Assembly (NCBI RefSeq): GCF_008808095.1
Contig: NZ_CP023396.1
Location: 1,736,001 to 1,800,000, forward strand
Direction of reading: 5' to 3'
DNA from: Pseudoalteromonas ruthenica
Lineage (GTDB): Bacteria > Pseudomonadota > Gammaproteobacteria > Enterobacterales > Alteromonadaceae
Length of the DNA: 64,000 bases
Shown here: positions 17,826-25,775 of the stretch, in pieces
Layout of the letters: each line of letters begins with the position of its first letter
Numbering within the stretch: position 1 is the first letter of the stretch
The notes under the pieces: generated by a model
Seen by the model: only the letters and a program-made list of their open reading frames with translations
Databases searched by the model: none
What the model was told of the DNA's origin: nothing
Program-made: the position numbers and the translations under genes

Positions 17826-19292
17826 ATGAGTTCAGCACCTAAAACAGGTGATCTTTTCGGTCACCCTAAAGGGCTCTTTTTGCTATTTTTCACAGAAATG
17901 TGGGAGCGCATGAGCTATTACGGTATGCGCGGTATCTTCGTGCTTTACCTTTCCACTATCGCCACCGCCGCAGCCATGGGTTGGGATATGGCTTACTTTG
18001 GCATTGACCCTTTAAGTGCCAACGCCCAAGACGAATATCACAAAGCGCTGCAATCAAATGCACTCAGCATTTTGGGTATCTATGCGCTGCTTGTTTATGT
18101 AACACCGGTACTCGGTGGCTGGTTTGCCGACAATGTATCTGGTCAGCGAAAAGCCATCATTTTCGGTGGCCTCACCATGGCCCTCGGCCAATTTGCTTTA
18201 GGCACGCCTCATGCCATGGTGTCAGGCTTTGAGAAAGAGATGATGTACCTGGGCTTAGCGCTACTAATTCTAGGTAATGGCTTCTTCAAACCTAATATCT
18301 CTACCATGGTGGGAGACCTATATAGCGAAGGTGATAAACGCCGCGATGGCGCCTTTACCATCTTCTATATGGGGATCAACTTAGGCTCTATTTTAGGTTA
18401 CTTCGTCGTTGGTTCTATCGGTGAAAAGTTTGACTATCAATACGGCTTCCTCACTGCCGGCGTCGGTATGCTACTGGGTGTGGTGTTGCAGTTACTACTA
18501 GCCAAAAAATACTTAGGTAGTATTGGTACTGTGCCATCTGCTAAGCAGTCTGAGGACGACCAAGGCGCAAACAAAAAGCCGCTAACCAGTGAAGAGCGCG
18601 ACCGCGTTAAAGTGATCCTCATTATGAGCTTTTTCACTATCATTTTCTGGGCTGGGTTTGAGCAAGCAGCGGGGTCAATGAACCTCTTTGCGAAATACAA
18701 AACCGACTTGGTGTTTTTTGGTTGGGAAATGCCGGCCAGTTGGTTGCAAGCAGTTAACCCTATTTTCATCATTATCTTAGCGCCTATTTTTGCCAGCTTA
18801 TGGATTCGTATGGGTGATAAAGAACCAGATTCACCACGTAAGTTTGCCTTAGGCATGTTCTTCCTTGGCCTAGGGTTTATTTCTATGGTCGGAGCGGCTT
18901 TACAAATTGGCGATGATGCCAATATGAAAGCCCATGTAATTTGGTTAGTGATGGCGTATATCTTCCACACCATGGGTGAGCTGTGCTTATCGCCGATCGG
19001 TTTATCTATGGTCTCGAAGCTAGCACCACTTAAATTTACTTCGTTACTAATGGGTATGTGGTTCTTATTCTCGGGCTTGGGTAACTACGTAGCAGCCGAA
19101 ATCGGTAAACTAGTTGGCGAAGGTGGACCACTTAGCACCTTTGGCGGCGTTGCCATTATGGCCTTTATCGCAGGTATTTGCTTGTGGCTAATGGCCGACA
19201 AGCTGGTTGACTGGATGCACGGTGCTGAGGGCCAGCATGATAAAAAGCAACTGTTAGAAGAAGAGTTGGAAATCACTGGTGAGAAGCAGTAA
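17826..19292 (+). CDS. POT-family proton-dependent oligopeptide transporter
   Basis: Inner-membrane di/tripeptide:proton symporter of the PTR2/DtpA family, 488 residues with about 12-14 helices. The family E-x-x-E-R signature is TEMWERMSYYGMR near residue 25, and the second signature is NGFFKPNISTMVGDLY near residue 155; GELCLSPIGLSMV in the C-terminal half is also characteristic. A basic/acidic loop around residues 235-260 separates the two halves. It has a long structured leader and its own terminator, so expression is probably controlled after initiation (inference). Confidence 0.93.
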   Translation: MSSAPKTGDLFGHPKGLFLLFFTEMWERMSYYGMRGIFVLYLSTIATAAAMGWDMAYFGIDPLSANAQDEYHKALQSNALSILGIYALLVYVTPVLGGWFADNVSGQRKAIIFGGLTMALGQFALGTPHAMVSGFEKEMMYLGLALLILGNGFFKPNISTMVGDLYSEGDKRRDGAFTIFYMGINLGSILGYFVVGSIGEKFDYQYGFLTAGVGMLLGVVLQLLLAKKYLGSIGTVPSAKQSEDDQGANKKPLTSEERDRVKVILIMSFFTIIFWAGFEQAAGSMNLFAKYKTDLVFFGWEMPASWLQAVNPIFIIILAPIFASLWIRMGDKEPDSPRKFALGMFFLGLGFISMVGAALQIGDDANMKAHVIWLVMAYIFHTMGELCLSPIGLSMVSKLAPLKFTSLLMGMWFLFSGLGNYVAAEIGKLVGEGGPLSTFGGVAIMAFIAGICLWLMADKLVDWMHGAEGQHDKKQLLEEELEITGEKQ

Positions 19293-19312
19293 CCGTTAAT
19301 CCCCTCTTCACT

Positions 19313-19336
19313 AAGGCGCCTAATGGCGCCTTTTTT
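19313..19336 (+). terminator. Terminator of the peptide transporter gene
   Basis: Stem AAGGCGCC / GGCGCCTT, loop TAAT, followed by TTTTT. Confidence 0.9.
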
Positions 19337-19406
19337 ACGCAATTTTTTTGATGGCTGAATCTATTTAGAGAACAAATTTAACGAAAAGCTTACAGTTACC
19401 TAAAAA

Positions 19407-19424
19407 CGTCCACTTATATTTACA
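19407..19424. promoter_or_regulatory. Weak TyrR-box-like sequence upstream of hppD
   Basis: CGTCCA-N6-TTTACA keeps the two most conserved TyrR-box bases (G and C, 14 apart) and a perfect right half, but only three of six left-half bases. It is about 165 bases before hppD. TyrR is encoded nearby, which is the main reason to record it. Confidence 0.25.
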
Positions 19425-19587
19425 TTACCCCTCCTAGTTAATTCCCTGCCTAGGCTTTCTCTTTGGCACTTTTTCTCCGATGATGCCATCAAATGATCAG
19501 AGGTTGGCTGTTGCAATTTATAACCATTATTAGTGCGGACTCACCGCAATCACAGCCACCTATTACCTATGCAAGTGGAGTAACAAC

Positions 19588-20634
19588 ATGAGCGAAGTAA
19601 ATAACCCTCTCGGCCTAATGGGCATCGAGTTTACTGAATACGCAACCCCAGATGCGGATTATATGGACACTATCTTTAGTGAGTTTGGCTTCTCAAAGTT
19701 GAAGAAGTTTAAAGGTAAAGACATTGTTTATTACAACCAAAACGACATTCACTTCCTTTTAAACAATGAGCGCGGTGGTTTTTCTGCTGAGTTTGCTAAA
19801 AGCCATGGCCCTGCCATTTGCTCTATGGGCTGGCGCGTAAAAGATGCGAATAAAGCCTTTGAAGTGGCGGTTGAGCGCGGTGCCAAACCGGCAACCGATG
19901 CGACTAATAAAGACATGCCTTACCCAGCCATTTTCGGCATCGGTGACAGCTTAATTTACTTTATCGACAAATTTGGCGACAACGGCTCAATTTATGACAC
20001 CGATTTTGAAGATTTAGCGCAACCGAATGTGGTTGAAGGCAAAGGTTTCACACGTATCGACCACCTAACCAACAATGTTTACAAAGGCACCATGGAAACA
20101 TGGGCTAACTTCTATAAAGATGTGTTTGGTTTTACCGAAGTACGTTATTTCGATATTAAAGGCCAAAAAACTGCACTGCTGTCATATGCATTGAAGTCAC
20201 CTTGCGGCACCTTCTCTATTCCAATCAATGAAGGTAAAGATGACAACAACAACCAAATCGATGAGTACTTAGACGAGTACAATGGTCCGGGCGTGCAACA
20301 CTTGGCTTTCTTAACTGATGACCTAGTCGGCTCTTTGGATAAGCTAGATAAGAGCAATATCGCCACCTTGGACATTGTCGAGCATTACTACGACACTATT
20401 TTTGACCGGGTGCCTTGGGTCAAAGAGGACCGCGAGAAAATCAAGCAGCATCAAATTTTGGTCGATAGCCAAAAAGAAAACTGCTACTTACTACAAATTT
20501 TCACCAAGAACTTATTTGGCCCTATCTTCATTGAAATGATCCAGCGTGTTGATGATGGTGGCTTTGGTGAAGGTAACTTCCAAGCGCTGTTCGAGTCTAT
20601 CGAACGCGATCAAGAGCGCCGTGGCGTTCTATAA
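19588..20634 (+). CDS. hppD: 4-hydroxyphenylpyruvate dioxygenase
   Basis: Non-heme iron enzyme converting 4-hydroxyphenylpyruvate to homogentisate in tyrosine breakdown; 348 residues, bacterial-type length. The iron ligands are visible as His159 (RIDHLTNN), His238 (GVQHLAFL) and Glu316 (IFIEMIQR). Two VOC repeats make up the protein. GGAG precedes the ATG. The next gene is fahA, two steps later in the pathway, but a terminator-like hairpin separates them. Confidence 0.97.
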   Translation: MSEVNNPLGLMGIEFTEYATPDADYMDTIFSEFGFSKLKKFKGKDIVYYNQNDIHFLLNNERGGFSAEFAKSHGPAICSMGWRVKDANKAFEVAVERGAKPATDATNKDMPYPAIFGIGDSLIYFIDKFGDNGSIYDTDFEDLAQPNVVEGKGFTRIDHLTNNVYKGTMETWANFYKDVFGFTEVRYFDIKGQKTALLSYALKSPCGTFSIPINEGKDDNNNQIDEYLDEYNGPGVQHLAFLTDDLVGSLDKLDKSNIATLDIVEHYYDTIFDRVPWVKEDREKIKQHQILVDSQKENCYLLQIFTKNLFGPIFIEMIQRVDDGGFGEGNFQALFESIERDQERRGVL

Positions 20635-20654
20635 TTCCCTTTTTATCTAGCGTT

Positions 20655-20692
20655 AAAAGCAGGCTCGCCATTTATGGCGGGTACTGCTTTTT
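20655..20692 (+). terminator. Hairpin between hppD and fahA
   Basis: Outer stem AAAAGCAG / CTGCTTTTT with inner stem CGCCA / TGGCG (loop TTTA) and a short T-run. It can end hppD transcripts or attenuate read-through into fahA. Confidence 0.7.
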
Positions 20693-20763
20693 CACGTTTC
20701 GAGCCCTTGTTTTTTGTGTGAACGGCTCAATAACCAATTTAGAATCAGCAAAAGGAATCTCTT

Positions 20764-22071
20764 ATGCAACTCAATGAAACGCACGATAAGAATTTAACCA
20801 GTTGGGTCAGCTCAGCCAACGCCAATACCGATTTCCCTATCCAAAACTTGCCATTTGCCACCTTTCGTCGCAAAGGCAGCAACGAAGTCTTTCGCGGTGG
20901 TGTCGCCATTGGCGATCAAGTCCTTGACCTAGCCACAGTTGCACGCCTAGAGCTGTTTGATGAACAGGCACAGCAGGCTGTTGAAGCCGCAGCAGGAAAA
21001 AATCTAAACGCATTTATGGCTATGGGCCAAGCACATTGGTCAGCATTACGTCTGGCTTTATCGCGCGCCTTACGCACTGATAGCGAGTTACAAAACCAGC
21101 TGCAAGATGCGTTAATCGCACAGAGTGACGTCGAGTATGACCTGCCTTGTCACATTGGCGACTACACTGATTTTTATACCTCGATTTATCACGCTACAGC
21201 TGTAGGCAGTTTATTCCGTCCGGATAACCCTTTGCTACCAAACTATAAATGGGTGCCCATTGGCTATCATGGTCGCGCTTCTAGCATTGGCGTAAGTGGA
21301 CAAAGCTTCCCGCGCCCTAAAGGTCAAACCAAGGCACCTGATGCCGATACGCCATCGTTTGGCCCCTGTAAGCGCTTGGACTATGAATTAGAGCTTGGCA
21401 TTTATCTTGGTAAAGGCAATGAGCTAGGCGACACTATTGCCTTGGATGACGCTGATGACCATGTGTTTGGTTTTTGTCTTTTCAATGACTGGTCTGCACG
21501 TGATTTGCAAGCATGGGAATATCAGCCGCTTGGGCCATTCCTAGCGAAAAACTTTGCTTCTACCGTATCGCCGTGGATTGTTACCAACGAAGCGCTAGCA
21601 CCTTACCGCCTCGCTTGGACACGTGACGAAAATGATCCTCAGCCGCTTGATTACCTTGAATCCAGTAAAAACCGCGAGCTCGGTGCGCTTGATATTCAAA
21701 TGGATGTCGCTGTTGAAACCGAAAAAATGCGCAGCGAGGGCAAAGCGCCGTACCGCTTATCACAGTCAAGTTTTAAACACTCGTACTGGACCGTGGCACA
21801 AATGGTCGCCCACCACACCGTTAACGGCTGTAACTTCCAGCCAGGCGATATGCTAGGTTCAGGCACTCAGTCTGGTCCTGAGCACGAAGAGGCGGGCTCA
21901 CTGTTAGAGCTATCACGCGGCGGCAAAGAGGCCATTGATTTAGGCAATGGCGAACAACGGAAATTCCTCGAAGATGGCGATACCGTGATCATGCGTGGCT
22001 GGTGCGAAAAAGAGGGCTATGCTCGTATCGGTTTTGGCGAATGCCGTGGCACCGTGCTCCCTGCTAAATAA
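20764..22071 (+). CDS. fahA: Fumarylacetoacetase
   Basis: Last enzyme of the homogentisate pathway, splitting fumarylacetoacetate to fumarate and acetoacetate; 435 residues, full length. Recognised by DFPIQNLPFATFRRKG near residue 23, the metal-binding DYTDFY, the catalytic-site block IGYHGRASSIGVSG, LELGIYLGKGN, FNDWSARDLQAWEYQPLGPF and the closing GECRGTV. AAGGAAT precedes the ATG. It pairs with hppD, but homogentisate dioxygenase and maleylacetoacetate isomerase are not in the window. Confidence 0.95.
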   Translation: MQLNETHDKNLTSWVSSANANTDFPIQNLPFATFRRKGSNEVFRGGVAIGDQVLDLATVARLELFDEQAQQAVEAAAGKNLNAFMAMGQAHWSALRLALSRALRTDSELQNQLQDALIAQSDVEYDLPCHIGDYTDFYTSIYHATAVGSLFRPDNPLLPNYKWVPIGYHGRASSIGVSGQSFPRPKGQTKAPDADTPSFGPCKRLDYELELGIYLGKGNELGDTIALDDADDHVFGFCLFNDWSARDLQAWEYQPLGPFLAKNFASTVSPWIVTNEALAPYRLAWTRDENDPQPLDYLESSKNRELGALDIQMDVAVETEKMRSEGKAPYRLSQSSFKHSYWTVAQMVAHHTVNGCNFQPGDMLGSGTQSGPEHEEAGSLLELSRGGKEAIDLGNGEQRKFLEDGDTVIMRGWCEKEGYARIGFGECRGTVLPAK

Positions 22072-22097
22072 CATTCTTTCATATGGCAATACGCCAT

Positions 22098-22149
22098 AAA
22101 AAAGTGCGATTTATACCCTGTTCAGGGTGCGATAAATCGCACTTTTTTT
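22098..22149 (+). terminator. Strong terminator after fahA
   Basis: Stem AAAAGTGCGATTTAT with ATAAATCGCACTTTT around an inner ACCCTG-TT-CAGGGT hairpin, then a T-run. Confidence 0.9.
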
Positions 22150-22228
22150 CCGTTCAGTTACAATTTTTTGCTGGCTTTTTAATCTCACCTTGATATCTTA
22201 GCTGCGTTTTTGTCAGTAATTTGTCGCT

Positions 22229-23332
22229 ATGAAGTTAACACCATCATACTTAGTTACTAAGTTATTCCCAGCTAAGCAGCTCTTGATCCGTCAACACGGC
22301 GAAGTCAAAGTTGTTGAAATGAGCACGACCAAACAGTGCATGTTTGCCCTTGGGGTGTTGACATGCATTGGTGCCTTGGCGAGCTTTGGTGCCTATAACT
22401 TCTGGCAACAAACGCAATTACAACACACCAGCGGCGATGTACTGGCCGAGAATGAACAGCTAAAACACGAATTGCAACAAGCACGGTTGGCGCAAGATGA
22501 GTTAATCGTCAAGTTGGGGCATTTAGAGCAGCGCCAACAGCTAACACAAAGCGTGCTGGCAACCTTACCGGCTTCATTAATGCCAGAGCAAGGCTTACCC
22601 TTTGAGGCCATAGATGTCAGTGACAGCAATATAGATACTCGTGTGGCTCGCCTAACACAAGGCCACGACAACACCTTTACGCTGCTAGACCAAGTGATTG
22701 CCAAGCGCGAACAGGCACTGTCTGAAGCTATTGCTCGAGCCGGGTTACCACAAACGGTGATGGACGAGCTCCTCGAAAAGAGTGAACAAGCCATTGCTCA
22801 AGGTGGACCACTGGAGCTGATCCTTGATGATCAGCAAACCGACACGTCAATGGATGTAGTCGACCGCCTGCTCACACTTAACCAATTAGAAACCATGCTC
22901 GCGCAAGTTCCACATGTACTTCCCGCTGCCGACTATTATATCTCCAGCAGTTTTGGTTTGCGTAAAGATCCCATGAATGGCCGTCGTGCTATGCACAAAG
23001 GCGTGGATTTAGCAGCTTGGCGCAATACCGAGATTTTTGCACCTGCTGAAGGCACTGTCGTTCGTGCAGGGCGCAATGGCGGGTATGGTCGATTCATCGA
23101 AATAGAGCATGCAAATGGCTTTAGCACCCGCTTTGGCCACCTCAATGAAATTAAAGTAAAACGTGGTGACACCGTAACTAAAGGACAAGTCATCGCGCTT
23201 ATGGGAAGTACCGGTCGTAGCACAGCGACTCACTTACATTATGAAGTGCTGCATAACAACAAACATATTAATCCGGTAAAAATCACCAAGGCATTAACCG
23301 ATGTTTTCAAAGAACAAAGATACACAGAATAG
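22229..23332 (+). CDS. M23-family peptidoglycan endopeptidase, membrane-anchored
   Basis: A 367-residue envelope protein. A membrane helix lies at about residues 37-57, then a Gln-rich coiled coil (about 70-110), then an M23/LytM domain in the last 120 residues. The zinc-site motifs are HKGVDLAA (His and Asp) and HLHYE, with GHLNEIKVKRGDTVTKGQ between them, so the active site looks complete. It should cut peptidoglycan cross-links in the periplasm. Its last 32 bases overlap the bactofilin gene, an arrangement tied to cell-shape control in other Proteobacteria. Confidence 0.9.
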   Translation: MKLTPSYLVTKLFPAKQLLIRQHGEVKVVEMSTTKQCMFALGVLTCIGALASFGAYNFWQQTQLQHTSGDVLAENEQLKHELQQARLAQDELIVKLGHLEQRQQLTQSVLATLPASLMPEQGLPFEAIDVSDSNIDTRVARLTQGHDNTFTLLDQVIAKREQALSEAIARAGLPQTVMDELLEKSEQAIAQGGPLELILDDQQTDTSMDVVDRLLTLNQLETMLAQVPHVLPAADYYISSSFGLRKDPMNGRRAMHKGVDLAAWRNTEIFAPAEGTVVRAGRNGGYGRFIEIEHANGFSTRFGHLNEIKVKRGDTVTKGQVIALMGSTGRSTATHLHYEVLHNNKHINPVKITKALTDVFKEQRYTE

Positions 23333-23726
23333 TAGGCCCGCTTTGAGTAAAAATACAGCTACCCCATCATTGATAGCGGCAGATGTTCGCTTAACAGGCA
23401 CCCTCTCCAGCCAAGGCGAAGTTCAGCTCGATGGCCGTATTGACGGCGACATTAAAGCTGATACCTTAATTATTGGCAGCCAAGGTCAAGTTGAAGGCAG
23501 TGTTGAAGCCACTGATGTGACTATAAAAGGTCGAGTAAGTGGTTCAATTAGTGCCAGTAAAGTGGCGATTGAAAGCTCCGCGCAAGTACAGGGCGATGTC
23601 TTTCACGACACCCTAAGCATTGCCGCCGGTGCGACCATGGAAGGACAAATAAAGCAGTTAAACAAAAAAGACAGCTTTAGCGTGGTCAGCAACAATGATG
23701 TTGCTGACAGCCAAGTCAACGAGTAG
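23301..23726 (+). CDS. Bactofilin cytoskeletal protein
   Basis: A 141-residue polymer-forming protein of the bactofilin (CcmA/DUF583) family. The central right-handed beta-helix shows repeating glycine and valine turns: LTGTLSSQGEVQLDGRIDGD, then GSQGQVEGSVEATDVTIKGRV split here only for description. Disordered basic N- and acidic C-terminal tails flank it, as in other bactofilins. The ATG lies inside the end of the M23 peptidase gene in another frame, with AAGG ahead, so the two are probably co-translated. Bactofilins elsewhere position such endopeptidases to bend or shape the cell. Confidence 0.92.
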   Translation: MFSKNKDTQNSRPALSKNTATPSLIAADVRLTGTLSSQGEVQLDGRIDGDIKADTLIIGSQGQVEGSVEATDVTIKGRVSGSISASKVAIESSAQVQGDVFHDTLSIAAGATMEGQIKQLNKKDSFSVVSNNDVADSQVNE

Positions 23727-23728
23727 TT

Positions 23729-24202
23729 TTACCCTTTTCGCGCGGTGATATACATGTTTATCGTCGCGCGGAATACAATTTCCCCTCGCGTATTAGTCAC
23801 CTCGACAGGAACCAGCAAGTCCTCCTTATCTTGCCATTGATGTGGCAGTGGGATGTGCGCCGTTGCTGTCATATCGGTGTCCACCTTGTTTAGATACTCC
23901 ACCGTCATCCCTTTGGGGATCCAGCGGTGGGTTTTATGTGGCACCGTGGCATCGGTCATCACCCCCGCGACAAGCTCAGCAGCATTACATTGCGCAATCG
24001 CATGAATGGTGCCGATATGGTTATGCACAGCACGGCGGTTTTTTACTTGGGCGACACACTTACCTGGCTCTAACAGAGTGATAAAAGGCTTTATTGAGCC
24101 AAAGTAAGGCGCTTTAAAGCATACGGCTTTGGAGAATAACCAGTGCCCAAATGGCCAGTTGGTCAGTTTTTTATAGGTTTTAAGTAAAGGAGGCATGGAC
24201 AT
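23729..24202 (-). CDS. DUF4442-type hotdog protein
   Basis: A 157-residue protein of the hotdog/PaaI-like fold, close to the DUF4442 group. The motif NRRAVHNHIGTIHAIAQCNAAE has the family's HN-x-x-G-T-x-H-A pattern near the middle (shown in part as HNHIGTIHAIAQ). Later WIPKGMTVEYLNKV forms the second half of the fold. It may be an acyl-CoA thioesterase, but no substrate is known. Its stop lies three bases from the convergent bactofilin stop. A second in-frame ATG two codons later is an equally good start. Confidence 0.75.
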   Translation of the reverse strand: MSMPPLLKTYKKLTNWPFGHWLFSKAVCFKAPYFGSIKPFITLLEPGKCVAQVKNRRAVHNHIGTIHAIAQCNAAELVAGVMTDATVPHKTHRWIPKGMTVEYLNKVDTDMTATAHIPLPHQWQDKEDLLVPVEVTNTRGEIVFRATINMYITARKG

Positions 24203-24351
24203 GATAAGGTTCTCTATCTAACTCATCCTACCAGTAAACCTAGAATCGCCGCGAAAATCAATTCATAACAAACAAATAACACGAAAATGCTGGTATCTAA
24301 TAGTGTTACTCTTACAATGTTGGCTTGTATTATTAGAGTATTACTGAGTCT

Positions 24352-25536
24352 GTGCGTCATTCATCTTCCAAGCAAAGTAAAACCCTGCTGCTCGTATTGA
24401 TGCTGCTAGTGGTATTTTGTCCACTCGCTATTGATATTTATTTACCCGCTTTTGTGGTTATGGCCGAGCAAATGGCTGTGTCTCAAGCACAATTACAACA
24501 AAGCGTTGCCGTGTTTATGCTCACCGTTGGCTTAGGTCAGCTAGCTGCTGGCCCGCTTGCCGACAAGATAGGTCGACGCCCTGTCGCCATCGGAGGAGCC
24601 GTGTTATATGGGGTATCGGCACTGGCCGGGGCCTGGGCACCGAGCTTCGAATGGCTGCTAGTCGCAAGAGCATTTCAAGGCTTGGGGGCATGCGCGACGT
24701 TTGTGGCTGCCTTTGCCATTGTGCGCGATGTTTTTGGACCTGCCCGTAGTGGACAAATGCTGACCTATTTAAATGGTATTGTGTGTTTTATCCCAGCACT
24801 GGCCCCCATTTTAGGGGCCTGGCTCACCGTACAGTTTTCTTGGCAGAGCAATTTTGTATTTATGGCGCTATGGGCTGTGATTGGTATCACCGCCACCCTT
24901 GTACTGTATCGCGAGACACGCCCTGCGGACAGTCACTATCAAGGTCACCTCCTCGACTTACGACGCTTTATGCCCATTATCCGCTCGCCCATTTTTACTT
25001 TTAATGCGGCCATAGCGATGATCACTATGAGTTCCATCTTGATGTTCGTGACCGCAGCCCCAGGGTGGATCATGCAGCACCTAGGCCATGATATTGGCAC
25101 CTTCACCTTTTGGTTCACCGTTAACGGTGCCTTGAGTGTCCTCGCCTGCTTTATCGCTCCTCAATTTATAAAGCGATCTAGCCGTAAAGCCTTACTGTGG
25201 GGACTATCTTTGCTATTAGTCAGTGCCGGAAGCTTAGTGTTATTGCGACACTCTAGCGCTATCGCTGCGTTAATGTTCCCCATGTTTGTATGTGCAATGG
25301 GGTATGCACTGATTTTGGGCAGTGCAGCTGGCGCAGCACTCGCGCCTTTTGCCAAACAAGCCGGTACTGCTTCGGCACTTGTTGGCGTTATGCAAATGAG
25401 TGGCGCTGGCGTACTCGTGCTTTTAAGTCAGCAATTACAACTAGCAGCCCCCGTTGCCATTGCATTGCACATCGCCGCGTTATTGCCATTTTGGTTAGTG
25501 CTATTAAGTAAGCGGGGACGTTTGTTGCACAAATAA
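24352..25536 (+). CDS. Bcr/CflA-family multidrug efflux transporter (MFS)
   Basis: Twelve-helix major facilitator protein of 394 residues in the DHA1 drug:proton antiporter group. The MFS motif is GPLADKIGRRPV after helix 2, the Bcr-type helix 1 reads PLAIDIYLPAF with the membrane-embedded Asp, and motif C-like PALAPILGAWL follows in helix 5. Translation starts at a GTG with only a weak ribosome site. Substrates cannot be told from sequence. It has its own strong terminator. Confidence 0.88.
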   Translation: MRHSSSKQSKTLLLVLMLLVVFCPLAIDIYLPAFVVMAEQMAVSQAQLQQSVAVFMLTVGLGQLAAGPLADKIGRRPVAIGGAVLYGVSALAGAWAPSFEWLLVARAFQGLGACATFVAAFAIVRDVFGPARSGQMLTYLNGIVCFIPALAPILGAWLTVQFSWQSNFVFMALWAVIGITATLVLYRETRPADSHYQGHLLDLRRFMPIIRSPIFTFNAAIAMITMSSILMFVTAAPGWIMQHLGHDIGTFTFWFTVNGALSVLACFIAPQFIKRSSRKALLWGLSLLLVSAGSLVLLRHSSAIAALMFPMFVCAMGYALILGSAAGAALAPFAKQAGTASALVGVMQMSGAGVLVLLSQQLQLAAPVAIALHIAALLPFWLVLLSKRGRLLHK

Positions 25537-25558
25537 GAACCAACCTTTATCAGGTACT

Positions 25559-25593
25559 CTAGTGAGAACAGTTACTGTTCTCACTAGATTTTT
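25559..25593 (+). terminator. Terminator of the Bcr/CflA gene
   Basis: Perfect 13-base stem CTAGTGAGAACAG / CTGTTCTCACTAG with a TTA loop, then ATTTTTAT. Confidence 0.85.
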
Positions 25594-25717
25594 ATATTTT
25601 TTAGACTCTTAGACTCCTATATATACACAAAGCTTCTGTTCTCCACCTTTTATTATTCCAAAAAAGTTATTAATAACGAGTCCAAAACCTTGCTGTTTTC
25701 CCTAAAGCGCGTACTAT

Positions 25718-25746
25718 TGTTAAAGAATGTTAATCTATAGTTAACA
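25718..25746. promoter_or_regulatory. TGTTAA repeats upstream of the subtilase gene
   Basis: TGTTAA occurs at 25718-25723 and 25728-25733, ten bases (one helical turn) apart, and its inverse TTAACA follows at 25741-25746. A regulator site is possible; the regulator is unknown. It is about 30 bases before the gene start. Confidence 0.35.
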
Positions 25747-25775
25747 ACCTCCAACCGCTACATATAGAGGAAACT

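Noticed and set aside
18437..18973. Minus-strand 178-residue frame opposite the peptide transporter
   Set aside because: Shadow frame; the plus strand has full POT signatures throughout.
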